Below, piece after piece: positions 1 through 10,554 of a DNA stretch of 64,000 bases. Origin of the DNA: Pocillopora verrucosa (lineage: Eukaryota; Cnidaria; Anthozoa; Scleractinia; Pocilloporidae); the NCBI RefSeq assembly GCF_036669915.1, contig NC_089314.1:1798970-1862969 (forward strand). Reading direction: 5' to 3'. Each line of letters opens with the position of its first letter. Within the stretch, counting starts at the first letter, position 1. A program made the position numbers and the translations under genes. The notes under the pieces are model-generated. The model searched no databases. It saw only the letters and a program-made list of their open reading frames with translations, and had not been told where the DNA came from.

Positions 1-2469
1 TAAGCAAAATATCAGCCAAGAAGAGTGCTTATCGCCACAGTTTTAGAGAACATTAATGTAGAACGACTCTTCTAAAGAGTTGCTTGATCACCACAAATGA
101 AGCAGGAAGGAATGGATATGAAGTCAAGAAGTTGCAAGCAGAAGACAGAAGCCTTTAACCCTTTAATTCCCAGATCAAATTTGTCATTCTCCTCACTGTC
201 AACCATACAATTCTTATAATGTTAGTTCAGATAATTTAGTATTGGATCAACAAATTATTCCCTAATTTATATTTTTCGCTATTCTCATCACTTATCTGGT
301 TGATATTGCATTGATATTGTAAGGATAAATTCTCTCTTGGTCACTCATGGGAGTTAAAGGGTTAAGGAGAGTTGAAAATGAACTTTGAGACAACCTATAA
401 AATTTTGACAACTATTTTACCCCTCTTATGATTTTCCATTTCAGTTTGAGCCTATTTTTGGCAAGACCACAGAATGAAAAACTAGTTAATTATAGTTGAG
501 TTCAAATGTGCACCATAGTTAGGTACTATCATTGTCTATCTGTACCATTTCTATAGGGCTTTACAGTAAATCAGTGTATATGTGTTGAACTTGATATATT
601 GACTTCATTTGAAATACATTTTTGTTTCAATGTGTTGGTGTTGACCCCCAAATTTCTTCTGCTTCTGCTGCCCCCAGTTCTGTTTTGCCAGCAGTTAGTA
701 GTCTCATATTTTCAAAGAGCATCAGGTTTATTTTTCTGATGAGAGTGCTATATTCAGGCCTGAACTTATACTTCAGTTCATTGCCCCAGGGACATTGTGA
801 GACAGTTTTGTGAATTCCCTGAGAATGATTTATCATCTGTGAATAGCCCACTGCTCCTCATATTTCCTAACCAAACCCAAAGTGAGTTTAGGAGTATTTC
901 AGCTTTCTCTGGGAACAACATATGCTTTGCGGTGTATCATAAAATGAAAAGGGGATATTTAAAAGTTTGGTTTTGCCATAGTGTCTGGAAGTGCATGCTA
1001 GAAATGATGGAAAGTGCTTTGCATTGTGTCATACCGAAGAGTGTCATGAGCTTATTGTTTTGCTAACCATATTTCCCATTGCTTGATTTTAATCACTGTC
1101 AATGGTTTTAGATGTTTTGTTACTCAAAGGAAATACCAAAGAAGAGATAAAAAAACAAAATAATAGAAGATGCAAAAAAATAAAAAAAAAAGAAGTGAAG
1201 AATGTCATAAAAGCCACTTTGCAGCATTCATTTTAACTTTGTCAGTCATGAGGTATGATAGTTGTGTGTTTGATGTAGTTTTGCCAAAGAGACCTCCTAT
1301 TGATTAGCAAGGATAGTGGAGGGCATATTTATTTACTTAGTAACACTTCAAACCTGCCCCCATGCTGACACACCCCCATTTTTTCCAAAAATATTTCTTC
1401 CCAGTAAGAGTTTGACTTACATTGGAAAACATGAAAATTTTGTGAAAAGATTTAGAATTTACTTTTCTCCTTTCAAATTTTCAGGAATGTGGTGACATCG
1501 GGAGGATCAATTTTGTATGACTTCATAATAATTATTCATAATAATACTGACATTTTGATGAAAAATCTTTTTTGCCTTAAATATGATAACAAATTTATGC
1601 TAATTTTTCTGAAATTCTTATTTTAATACACTTTAACGTAAGATAATGTAGGGCCTTATTGCTATAAATACATGTTGAGGTAAAAAAATGAAAACAACAG
1701 TGTGGTCAATTTCATGCATTTTTGGGGGCCATAGATGAGTTAAAGTTTGCAAGATCAGTACTAATATATATGACCTAAATGTAATGAGTGAGCCATTGTT
1801 TTATATATGTTAGTGCATCTAGTTCAATCTGTTTGCTAAGGACTGTGAAAGGTGTTCACTGTAGTTTAGGGTAAACTTTTGGAGTCAAGGGAAAGATCAT
1901 TTTCCTTGATGAAAATTGAATTAGTTGGTAGTGACAAAACTTATCAGTGATCGGTACAGCATTCTGTGCCACACAGCTTTGGTCCTATAACATCTACTTT
2001 GTCAGTTTTTCTAAGTTATTGCATAATCTGGTGACTGACATAATATGATATGTCTCTGTGTAGAACAGCCCACACATTACTCAAAGTGCTGTGAATAGAC
2101 AGACATCTTCTGATTGGACACGGCACTACGGGATGTACTGAAAGAATGATACATAAGGGAACTTATGAAGAAACCATAAGCAACATTTAGAGGTGCTCAA
2201 CAAAAGCCATAGAGTTACATATATTGTTAAGTTCTCTCAAAAAGGCAGTAGATTAAAGCTGTTGTAGAGGATTCCATGCACAATCCCAAAATCCCTTGGG
2301 AAGATAACTCTTCTACCAAAAGGGAACTAGTTAGTAATAATAATGATAATAATAATGAGACTTTGATGATGTTCTTTTGGGTCTGAGAGTCTGTGGCACC
2401 TCAATTAAAAACACCTGATCAAAGAAAATGGGTGGGGGGGCTTGTGTTCTTTAGAGGGTACTTCTTTGA
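1..2469. other. AT-rich intergenic DNA, no gene supported
   Basis: No reading frame here has coding character; those present are short, lack paralogues in the window and start at random. A-rich stretches occur near 1145-1190 and a short AAT/GAT microsatellite near 2335-2357. I see no splice-consistent exon set. This is host sequence to the left of the virus-like element. Confidence 0.6.
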
Positions 2470-3050
2470 AATCAGACCTTCATAATGAGGGACTCCCGAG
2501 AGAGTCCCTTTACTTTGGTTCGGAGAACCACACAACACCGTAATTTCTCTCAACAGGGGGCGGGGGAAACAACAAGACCTGGAAAAAATTTTTTTAGCCA
2601 TAACGCCCCTTAGGCGGTGCTCTAAAAAAGTCATAAAGAGTCCCTACATTAAGAATTAATGTAAAGAATACAGTTTTTAACAAAGTACACTCTGCAATTC
2701 TTAGTATCACTCAGGCACTGTGTGATTCTGCCACACACAGTGTGTTGTACTTTATGCAAGAATTTGAGGGTGTAAACCATTAAAAGGATTAGTTTTTCGG
2801 TTAATCTAAGTAATTTAATGGTTTTCTTGGGCACTTCTTCATGTGCCTCAGGACACAAAAAAAAACTTTTTCCAGGTTCTGTGTTTACCTTCTTGTGAGG
2901 ACTCACGATGGGTGTTATACAAACCGACTTATGAGGACCATTCAAAAGTCCTCACTATGATGGTCTTGCGACTTATTACACGTATTATGAGGGACTTTGT
3001 GTGGGGACTGAAAATGTCCCACACAATGTGAACAGACCCCACTTTGCTGG
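2470..3050. repeat. Cluster of short palindromes and GAGGAC-type motifs
   Basis: Short perfect hairpins are packed here: GGGACTC/GAGTCCC near 2490-2510, GGTTC/GAACC near 2519-2531, GTGAG/CTCAC at 2895-2906 and GTGTGGG/CCCACAC at about 3000-3023. GAGGACT, GAGGACC, its complement GTCCTCA and GGGGACT recur between 2895 and 3010. The cluster abuts the N gap. It may be the edge of a satellite or a miniature transposon; I do not recognise a named family. Confidence 0.4.
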
Positions 3051-3150
3051 NNNNNNNNNNNNNNNNNNNNNNNNNNNNNNNNNNNNNNNNNNNNNNNNNN
3101 NNNNNNNNNNNNNNNNNNNNNNNNNNNNNNNNNNNNNNNNNNNNNNNNNN
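3051..3150. other. Assembly gap (100 N)
   Basis: Exactly 100 N, the usual placeholder for a gap of unknown size. It lies immediately left of the polymerase end of the Polinton, where its left terminal inverted repeat should be, so the repeat may have caused the gap. Confidence 0.99.
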
Positions 3151-3332
3151 TGATCATGATTTAGTTTCTGTCGTTAAGTAATTGCTACGAGCACTATGAA
3201 CAGACATAGATAAAAATCATCATGTGTCTTCGATATACGGAGAAGCTGACCTAGCAATATCAAACTTGTCTTAGAAATCAAAATGAAAGAGAAAAAACTG
3301 CTAGATCCTTAAGGACCTTTTTTATTTCTTAG

Positions 3333-6300
3333 ATCGATGAAAGAAACACTCCATCGCAAAAAAGTTACCGACCAGTGGCAAAACAAACATTGAAAGATAC
3401 AGATGAAGTGTTTTTAAACTTTAAAGCCGAGAAATTTGACCACCATGTACAAACACAACGCTTTACTGTCAGTGAAATCATGAATGGAAATGGCGAAGAG
3501 CGATTTGGTGCATATATGAACCAATGGCCAATCAACTTAACTCTAATGAATCTTAAAGCCCTGAGGATAATTTCGCCGTCGACCTCACCATCGTGCCAAA
3601 ACCAAAGGAAGGTGGTAAATCTAATTAACAAAGGGAAGACATAATATTGAAGATGTTCTCCACAACAAACAATGTGTGTTACCGATTAAAAATTCAGAAG
3701 ACACCTTTGCCTTGCAAGAGCCATTTGTCTAACAAAAGCCCACTTGCATAAAGACGATGGTGTAGAGGGAAAGCGTTACTATAAGAATCTTGGAAATAAT
3801 CCGAATGTGCTCACCCGATGCGCCAAATTCATTCACAAGCAAGCTGGTGTGCCCGAAGGCTCTTGTGGGCGTGCCGAATTAGAAAAGTTTCAACAGTACC
3901 TGGCGCCCGACCAGTTGAAAGTGATGACCACATGCTATCCATATTGCATTACGTTTCAAGGAAACGTGGAATCGCCAAAGTACATCCCGCCTCCTGTATC
4001 AACCAGAGTACGAAAGCGATATGGGTCATTACCATGGATGTACGTCTTACCTCGGATTCCTGGAAAGATCGTATTTTTGTGACACGTGCAACAAAGGCTT
4101 TGACCATGACGACTTCCGCAACCACCCATGCGAGGGCCGTCGCTGTAAAGCATGCAAGCAGACCGAATGTGGTACAAAACCTCACGAACCCTCTCTCCAC
4201 TGCTCAGCCTGCAACCGCCATTTTTACAGTCAGAACTGCCTCGCCTTACACCGCGCAAAAAACATCTGCATGACCCTAGTACGATGCGGTAACTGTTTGC
4301 AAACAATTTCAGCCAGACCCCCAACAGCTGCACCGTTGTTACTTTGGAAAATGCTCTAACTGTAAGGAGTACGTGGACCTTAGAGAACACAAATGCTACA
4401 TTCAACCCATCCCTGAACAAGAAGATTCACCCAAACGGAAAACGAAAGCCAAAATCAAGAAGCATTTAAAAATAAACCCCGAGGCATCCGTGTACGAAGA
4501 ACCATCCATCTTCGTCTACGCGGACTATGAAGCCATGATCAGCGAGGACGGAACACACCTACCCATTTGCGTCTGCGCTCAAACTTCCGAAAACAACACC
4601 TCCTACACGTTTTATGGCGACGATTGCAGTAAACAGTTTCTGGAATTCTTGACGAACCTTACCGAAGATCAGTACAAAGAACCGCGTGAAGTCATCTGCA
4701 TATTCCATAATTTAAAAGGGTATGATTCCATTTTCATACAGCATCAGCTTGTGATAGAAGGAAGAAAATTCGATTTGATGATTCCTAACGGCACAAAGAT
4801 GATTTCTCTGGAAGCTGGTAAAATCACATTTAAAGATTCCATGGCTTTTCTTCCCATGGCTCTGTCTGCATTTACCGACACCTTTGGTCTCACCGAGTTG
4901 AAAAAAGGCTTCTTCCCACACAAGTTTCATACGCAAGAAAATCGAAGTTATGTGGGTCCGTTACCTGAAGTTTCTTACTATGATCCGGAGGGAATGTCGA
5001 GTAAGAAAAAAGAAGAATTCGAAGTGTGGTATAGAGAAGAAGCAGCCAAACAACACCCATTTGATCTCAAAGAAGAACTGCTTGCATACTGTCACTCAGA
5101 TGTTGCGTTACTGAAAGCTGGATGTCACAAATTCATCCAAGAATTTAAAAGCATCGCCGGTTTCAATCCTATGGAAAAATGCGTTACGATCGCCGCAGCG
5201 TGTAACCGTTATTGGAGGAGGAAACATTTACCCTTAGATCTCATAGCAGTAGAACCTTCATCGGGGTGGCGAGGTGCCCGTATGAATCACTCCAAAGCAT
5301 CTTTGGAATGGTTGATGTGGCAAGAATACAATACCGGAAGTCGAATTCAGCACGCACGTAACGGTGGAGAGTATCGTATCCCTGTTGGCCCTACCTCGTA
5401 CTTCGTGGATGGTTACGATGCACAGACCCGCACAGTCTACGAATTTTACGGATGCCTCTATCATGGTTGTCGTACCTGTTACACCAATCGCAAACAAATT
5501 CCGTTCTGTTCCAATGGGTTGACCGTAGAAGCCTTACGCCAACAGACCAGTCAGAAAATTCAAAAACTCCGCGGTAAAGGGTATCGAGTGGTGGAAATCT
5601 GGGGGTGTGAATGGGAGAAAGAGAAGAAAGAAACACCAGCCATTACCGAATTTCTAAAAGATTTGGATATCGTCCCTCCTTTGAACCCAAGAGAAGGTTT
5701 TTACGGTGGTAGAACGGGCGCCGCCTGCCTGTACCATAAAGTAAATGAAGAAGAAAGAGAAGAAATCCGCTACATCGACGTAACGTCTGAGTACCCCTAC
5801 GTAAACAAGTATGGTACGTACCCTGTAGGCCACCCGGACATCTATTTGGAACCAGAGAATCAAGACCCTAGAAGTTACTTTGGCTTGATGACTGTGGACA
5901 TCACACCACCCGCTGACATGTATAACCCAGTCTTACCTTACCGTCATAAAATTGGAAACTCCTACAAGCTGACCTTCCCGTTATGCCGTAAGTGTGTAGA
6001 AATAGAGACACAGAAAGAACACATGCTGGAACGCGACTATCACTGCCCACACAGTGATGAAGAACGAATGTTACGAGGCACCTGGTGTACCCCAGAGATA
6101 AATAAAGCGATCGAAAAAGGATACCGACTCGTCCGAATTCATGAAGTATGGGACTTCCCGCAGCGTCGAAAAGGTCTGTTCCAGCCGTACGTGGACACCT
6201 GGTTAAAAATTAAGCAAGAGAGCGGTGGCTACCCAAACTGGGTGCGGACCGATACTCAAAAAGAAAAATACATTCATTGCTATGAAGAAAAAGAAGGTAT

Positions 6301-7126
6301 CCGACTCGACCCTACCAAGATCGTCAAGAACCCCGGAAGAAAAGCCACGGCTAAACTCATGCTTAACTCCTTCTGGGGGAAATTTGGCCAACAAAACAAT
6401 AAATCGAAGACCAAACAATGCACGCAACCCTACGAACTCCTAGATCTGCTTGACGACCCTCTCTTCACCGTGACAGACATCCGTATTCTTAATTCCGAAG
6501 TAATAGAAGTATCATACAAACGCGATGAAGAAGATCCTTACAAAGGGAGCAATACTAATATTTTCATCGCAGCATTTACCACCTGTTTGGCCCGCCTTAA
6601 ATTGTACGAATCGTTGGAGAAGTTGGGTGACCGAGTCTTATATTACGATACAGACTCGGTCATATATACATGGAAACCGGGGCAGACAGAAATCGAGCTT
6701 GGCGACTACCTCGGCGACATGACCAACGAGCTTGACAATGGCGACTTTATTGTAGAATTCATCTCCGCAGGTGCGAAGAACTATGGGTATCAAACAAAGA
6801 ATGGTAAAGTGGTGTGCAAAGTAAAGGGATTCTCGCTGAATGTACGTGGTGCCAAACAGCTAAATTACGACATCATCCGCCAAAATATTTTGGATGAGGT
6901 TCTTCACCCGTTAGATGAACAAAGAAAAACGCTGGTAGTCAACCCGACCCACTTTGTCAGAAACCCCACTTTGAAAAAAATCAAGACTGAGACTCAGACT
7001 AAGTCGTATCAACTCGTGTTCGACAAGCGAGTTTTAGATCATTCGCACGGTTTTAAGTCTTATCCTTACGGATATTCGCGACTGGATGCACAAGATTTGG
7101 AGAACATGGACTTGTTGCTTTTATAA
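3333..7126 (+). pseudogene. polB: Protein-primed family-B DNA polymerase, N-terminus frameshifted
   Basis: This is the replicative polymerase of the element. The C-terminal 900 codons, about 4310-7126, are uninterrupted. They contain the exonuclease motifs (YADYEA near 4521-4538, NLKGYD near 4709-4728, YCHSD near 5088-5102) and the polymerase motifs: DVTSEYP near 5777-5797, KLMLNSFWGKFG near 6352-6390, and DTDS at 6647-6658. Upstream, recognisable Polinton polymerase sequence continues but moves between frames. Apparent shifts lie near 3560, 3628, 3708, 4000 and 4305. One segment, 4021-4320, is Cys/His-rich (YFCDTCNKGF and following CxxC pairs). There is no ATG at the left edge; the frame is open from 3333, after a TAG, so the true start may be in or near the gap. 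The shifts could be genuine decay or sequencing indels. Confidence 0.9.
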
Positions 7127-7186
7127 AAACAAAACAAAACAAAAAACATTGACACTCAAAGCGAACATTTTTTAAATTATTTTTTT

Positions 7187-7192
7187 AATAAA
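7187..7192 (+). terminator. Poly(A) signal of polB
   Basis: AATAAA lies 60 bases after the polB stop, in a very A/T-rich trailer. It is the only canonical signal on this strand before the opposing genes begin. Confidence 0.5.
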
Positions 7193-7226
7193 ACAAAGTT
7201 TTAAAAAAGTTTTCATGACGTGTTTG

Positions 7227-7406
7227 TTAATTCTTTAAGTAAACGGTTAATTCTTGAATCCCTTGGGTGACCACTTCCATTTCGGTGAGGCGTACTACTT
7301 TTCGTAAATTTTCATAATAATCCCTTCATGTTTCTTCGATTTGTTTTTCTTGAGAAATCATGCATAATTTATATTTGCGGCATCGACATGAATACACTCG
7401 CGGCAT
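7227..7406 (-). pseudogene. Small Cys-containing Polinton ORF with an internal stop
   Basis: Reading leftward from ATG at 7406, the 59-codon frame begins MPRVYSCRCRKYKLC and ends QELTVYLKN before TAA at 7227-7229. One in-frame TGA at codon 27 (7326-7328) interrupts it. Composition on both sides of the stop is protein-like and helical (QEKQIEE, then RDYYENLRKVVRLTEME). The N-terminal CxC cluster recalls the 83-residue ORF at 16633-16884, so the two may be related, though this is only an eye comparison. It lies between polB and the capsid-type genes. Function unknown. Either a single nonsense change or a sequencing error. Confidence 0.4.
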
Positions 7407-7435
7407 CTTTAGTGTCTACAACTTAACAAAAAACA

Positions 7436-7661
7436 CTACACTGAACGTTTTCTATGTTGTTCAATATTATCAAGCCATTTCTTTGAAAAATAAGTTCTTT
7501 CCTCCACGTTACGTATCATTTCTTTTAATTGGAGTTCTTTTTTTTTCTTCCCATGTATGATCCGTTTGCGTTTCTTTCTCTTCTTCTTTTCCTGGGCTTC
7601 GGTTTTTGGCGGCGGCGGCTTCAGACAGACAGCCTCTGGCTGCCTCTTTTTGGTTAAACAT
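7436..7661 (-). pseudogene. Lysine-rich Polinton ORF, probably frameshifted near its start
   Basis: An ATG at 7661-7659 lies one base past the stop of the upstream gene (7663). Its own frame soon looks non-coding. The neighbouring frame, from about 7650 to a TAG at 7436, reads like a protein: a proline run (LKPPPPK), a very basic stretch (KKKRKKRKR), then a helical tail ending in WLDNIEQHRKRSV. The simplest reading is one indel in the A run right after the start codon. No family recognised. The basic, proline-containing make-up would suit a DNA-binding or scaffold protein, but that is inference. Confidence 0.4.
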
Positions 7662-7662
7662 G

Positions 7663-8754
7663 TTATCTCACTCGTCTAAAATGCATGGTGACTATAGAAG
7701 CGCCGTCTGTAAACTGAGCCAAATTATTATTTTCCGACTCACTCATCTGTGTTTCCACCACATCGATGTGATTCTTACGTAACTTGATGTAATGAATCTG
7801 CTTGGGTTCGTAATAATAATTTCCTTCCAAGATTGGTTGGTAGTGTATTTGACGTATAAGATCAGTCGTCTGATCTCCCACGCGTACTGGAGCACAAAGC
7901 GAGGAATACATATACAAGGTTCGTGGGTAAGGTAAATTTAAGTAGGTACTTCTCTTAGTATTGATAAAGGTCCAGTTCAGATCGCTAAGAAGAAATCTAT
8001 GATATTTCTCCGCAAATCGGTCTTTCCATGGGATCTCATATCTGTAATACGCCAAACTGGATGTAGTAAGCCTCCTATCATAACTCCACACCGTACCACG
8101 TTTGGTCACTGTGAGATTATGCGCCGGTCGTGATACATTACAATTCTCTTCAATAGGACCACTAACAATACGACGATAAGGAACTGTTGTTTTTTTCGTC
8201 CAACCAAACAACTCACACATGTCTCGAGGTAACTCAAAATAGAGACCGTCACGAACTTCTTGATGAGTTATATCAGTCGATTTTACCTTGTCTGCTGTTA
8301 CAGTAATCGTTTCTTTATCCTCATCCGCAATCACTTCAAATTGTGCGCTGTGTCCTGAAGAAAAATGACTCCCAAACGCCGAGCCCATATTCATAATACA
8401 TTTTAAACGTTCTTCATCAAACAAGGATTTGAGTAAATCGTGAACTGTCTCGATACGATGTTGTTTGATGTCTCCATACGTGACATTGTAAGTCACTTTA
8501 TGTTGTATATCCCCAGTGGCTACTTTAATTCGTCCTGTGGTTAGCAAGACATCATCGTCTTTTAATCCTTTGAGGTAACTGGACACCTTAGAATCGTGTG
8601 GAAGCGAAATACTACTCAATCCCACTTCCCACTCTCCTTCTAAATCGATGCGTTTGTCTAATCGATTTTTCCAAGAATTGTTTTTGTTGTCTGGAAAATA
8701 TTTCAGACTCCCATCGTTACTGGGTAACGTCAAGTAAAAAGTATCACCTGACAT
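7663..8754 (-). CDS. Candidate minor capsid (penton-like) protein
   Basis: 363 codons from ATG at 8754. The N-terminus has a pattern I recognise from animal Polintons: FYLTLPSN, then YFPDN, then GEWEVGLSSISLPH within the first 60 residues. The rest is beta-rich with no catalytic motif, as expected of a jelly-roll virion protein. Length and its place in a block with major capsid, protease and ATPase fit the penton or minor capsid. Assignment as penton is inferred from family size and context; a structure prediction showing a single jelly roll would settle it. The gene is intact and is last in the leftward late block. Upstream lies a 92-base junction holding the poly(A) signal of the preceding gene. 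Confidence 0.6.
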   Translation of the reverse strand: MSGDTFYLTLPSNDGSLKYFPDNKNNSWKNRLDKRIDLEGEWEVGLSSISLPHDSKVSSYLKGLKDDDVLLTTGRIKVATGDIQHKVTYNVTYGDIKQHRIETVHDLLKSLFDEERLKCIMNMGSAFGSHFSSGHSAQFEVIADEDKETITVTADKVKSTDITHQEVRDGLYFELPRDMCELFGWTKKTTVPYRRIVSGPIEENCNVSRPAHNLTVTKRGTVWSYDRRLTTSSLAYYRYEIPWKDRFAEKYHRFLLSDLNWTFINTKRSTYLNLPYPRTLYMYSSLCAPVRVGDQTTDLIRQIHYQPILEGNYYYEPKQIHYIKLRKNHIDVVETQMSESENNNLAQFTDGASIVTMHFRRVR

Positions 8755-8846
8755 GATGTGCTCTCGATAACGACAAAACTACAAATGAACCGGAGACACA
8801 CACTGTGTTGCATTTTCACAAGTTTTATTTCATCATTGTAGAGGCG
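8755..8846 (-). promoter_or_regulatory. Transcription-unit junction: poly(A) signal then TGTG-rich promoter-like DNA
   Basis: On the minus strand AATAAA (complement at 8824-8829) follows the phospholipase gene stop. Next come CACAGTGTGTGTC-type repeats and TTTGTAGTTTTGTCG ahead of the next ATG at 8754. Similar CACA/TGTG plus TTTTATTT junctions recur at 11215-11265, 13677-13720 and 15359-15412. Confidence 0.4.
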
Positions 8847-9236
8847 TTACAATTTTGTTTTAAGTTTAGCTTGCATGATTCGCTTCACAATTTGCTCGGT
8901 TAAACTCTTCTTGCCTGGAAACTTATCGATTCCGGCTACCATCTTACGATCTGCAATATGTTTGTCAGCGAGTGATTTAGCTTTACTGTAATCAATATCG
9001 TGCTGTTTGGCTAATCTATCAAGACGATTAATTCCTGGATCACCACGTTTTAATCGCTTGGCTAATTTTGTACCTGGACCCATATACTGGTATCCGGGCC
9101 AATGAAACTCGACACCTAACTTTGAAATCCATTTCTGAATATCAAATTTTCCTCCTCTCTGTCGTTTCCTTTTAGCCTTAACTAGGACGGTTCTTGCCCC
9201 TCCCTTTGCCTTTCTTCGACTTTGGCGTTTCGTCAT
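8847..9236 (-). CDS. Parvovirus-type phospholipase A2 domain protein
   Basis: 129 residues from ATG at 9236; upstream in-frame codons lack ATG. Residues 1-30 are highly basic with a GG site (RQRGG, 26-30). From about residue 48 it has the secreted/parvoviral PLA2 hallmarks: calcium-loop YMGPGT at 51-56 and catalytic-helix His79-Asp80 with Tyr83 (QHDIDY), followed by a second helix with Asp91 and Asp97. In parvoviruses such a domain is exposed from the capsid and helps breach the endosome; adintovirus/Polinton genomes are known to carry related domains. A virion-entry role here is therefore likely but inferred. It overlaps the upstream gene by 59 bases in another frame. A basic leader ending in GG suggests cleavage by the element's adenain-like protease. 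Confidence 0.75.
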   Translation of the reverse strand: MTKRQSRRKAKGGARTVLVKAKRKRQRGGKFDIQKWISKLGVEFHWPGYQYMGPGTKLAKRLKRGDPGINRLDRLAKQHDIDYSKAKSLADKHIADRKMVAGIDKFPGKKSLTEQIVKRIMQAKLKTKL

Positions 9237-9816
9237 CCTCAAACACTTGATACGGGTCGTAACCTCTCTTTTCCCAAGGTTCCCAGTTACCAAATTCTTT
9301 GAGTCGTTCCAACTCCGTGCGATGCTTTTGCGGTGTGGGAACAGGAAGTTTTCGTTTCGTTTTTTGTATCTTTTGGGATGGAGCTGTGAGAAAAGGAATC
9401 TTGGACGTTCCCGGTTTCGCAGGGGTGACGTGTTCGTTCTTGATCCCCACAGGTGTGACAGGTTCCCTCTTGAGTGTCATCTGAGGTACGGCGGCTTGTC
9501 CCCTCATATTTATGGATTTAATGAGTTCTTTTAACAATCCCTCTTGCAACCCCTCCATGAGATTACCATCATCGTCTCGAGGTGGAGGTTCTACACCACC
9601 GGCGATAGGAATCTGTCTCAATTTGTCAGTAAGCTTGCGTTCTTGCATTAACAATTCTTTTACCACAGGTTCTTTTAAAGCAGCAGGAGTAGATGTATCT
9701 TCTAATAACAGTTTTGCTTCGGCGGCCACGCGTGCGGCTTTGTCCAGAAGAGTACTTTCAGTAATTTTTCCCTTGTAATAATCTACCAAAGCTCGAAACT
9801 CATCGGGTTTCACCAT
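9178..9816 (-). CDS. Conserved Polinton protein of unknown function
   Basis: 212 residues. ATG at 9816-9814 overlaps the stop of the upstream gene as TAATG, which favours this start over ATG at 9831. The N-terminal 75 residues are helical (DKAARVAAEAKLLL, then VKELLMQERKLTDKLR). They end in PIAGG, a good match to the adenain-type (M/I/L)xGG cleavage pattern. An acidic and proline-rich linker follows, with a basic tail. This N-terminal helical pattern recurs in animal Polintons as an unassigned ORF. By place and make-up it is probably a virion or scaffold component processed by the protease. Its 3' end overlaps the phospholipase gene. Confidence 0.6.
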   Translation of the reverse strand: MVKPDEFRALVDYYKGKITESTLLDKAARVAAEAKLLLEDTSTPAALKEPVVKELLMQERKLTDKLRQIPIAGGVEPPPRDDDGNLMEGLQEGLLKELIKSINMRGQAAVPQMTLKREPVTPVGIKNEHVTPAKPGTSKIPFLTAPSQKIQKTKRKLPVPTPQKHRTELERLKEFGNWEPWEKRGYDPYQVFEDDETPKSKKGKGRGKNRPS

Positions 9817-10007
9817 TAAGAACGTCTCCATAATCGCCACAAGGGTTCCACCACACGCATACGCAACCACCGAAACAGTTGAGTTATTGTGAGTCTACAC
9901 TCGGTTGAATCCTTATAGTCACTGTCGTCGTCGTCGTAGTTGAATTGCAAATCAAACTTTATACCCGTGTCCACTTCGTTTATACCCTCTTGCACGGTGA
10001 CAGTCAT
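9816..10007 (-). CDS. Small acidic-then-basic Polinton protein
   Basis: 63 residues from ATG at 10007, which overlaps the upstream stop as ATGA; the stop overlaps the next start as TAATG. The protein has a short acidic run (YDDDDSDYKD) and a basic, tryptophan-rich C-terminus ending LWRLWRRS. It has no signal peptide and no recognised domain. The tight overlap at both ends argues it is a real gene translated in a coupled chain. An amphipathic aromatic C-terminus could bind membrane or capsid, but no function is established. Confidence 0.5.
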   Translation of the reverse strand: MTVTVQEGINEVDTGIKFDLQFNYDDDDSDYKDSTECRLTITQLFRWLRMRVVEPLWRLWRRS

Positions 10008-10330
10008 GATCTCTTGAAACACTGACAGAACGCGTCGTTCATACCACTCCAAAAGCTACCGCCTGTTTGATTCACAAGTAATTGACGCCGCTTTCTTAAA
10101 GAGTTCCTCCGTTTACCCAACTCTCTCAACATCACTCTATATTTCTTGAGTTTGGCAACGGTGGGCGGTGATAAAGGTATCTTTTTCTTCAACATGTTCA
10201 ACGTGAATTCACTGACGGCATTGATTTGATCTTTACTAGCGTGAAGTAATTTTTCCATACGACGCTTTCTATTTTTCTCTTGTAAAATAGATTTTAAAAA
10301 ATCCACATTTCTCTTGAAACTATTAATCAT
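10004..10330 (-). CDS. Small basic helical Polinton protein with C-terminal GG site
   Basis: 108 residues from ATG at 10330. The body is alpha-helical and basic (KRNVDFLKSILQ, then LKKYRVMLRELGKRR, then SLRKRRQLLVNQ), followed by TGGSFW near the C-terminus. Proteins of this size and pattern, a helical bundle ending in a QxGG segment, are common in animal Polintons and remain unassigned. Start and stop overlap both neighbours as ATGA. A GG site followed by a short hydrophobic tail suggests maturation by the adenain-like protease. A virion core or cement role is inferred from company only. Confidence 0.6.
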   Translation of the reverse strand: MINSFKRNVDFLKSILQEKNRKRRMEKLLHASKDQINAVSEFTLNMLKKKIPLSPPTVAKLKKYRVMLRELGKRRNSLRKRRQLLVNQTGGSFWSGMNDAFCQCFKRS

Positions 10331-10545
10331 CGCTTTTTCTTTGTAAGAGCTTCTAGGCCTTTTTTAGCCCCAAACGATGCAGCTCCTCCAAGGGCACTTA
10401 AACCCAATGCTTTACCTCCAGCAATGAGGGCTGGAATGAGTGCCGCTAATGGTAGGATACCTCCTTTTTGTCTTCTTTTGGTTAGTCTTCTTTTCACTCT
10501 TCTTCTCCTTCGGGTTGTGGGCATACTGCGCTTATAACCAGGCAT
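10327..10545 (-). CDS. Small basic/hydrophobic protein resembling adenoviral core peptide precursors
   Basis: 72 residues from ATG at 10545. Residues 9-28 are almost all Arg/Lys. QKGG follows, then a hydrophobic Ala/Leu/Ile/Gly stretch (ILPLAALIPALIAGG and onward) and a basic end. That layout, a basic arm, a GG protease site and a hydrophobic helix, resembles the small core or membrane-active peptides of adenoviruses. Similarity is in composition and layout, not alignment. The stop overlaps the next start as ATGA. Likely packs DNA or disturbs membranes within the virion after cleavage; inferred. Confidence 0.6.
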   Translation of the reverse strand: MPGYKRSMPTTRRRRRVKRRLTKRRQKGGILPLAALIPALIAGGKALGLSALGGAASFGAKKGLEALTKKKR

Positions 10546-10554
10546 CTTTCTTAT

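Noticed and set aside
622..1066. Overlapping short frames on both strands near 0.6-1.1 kb
   Set aside because: Average AT-rich random frames with no start context, domain or paralogue.
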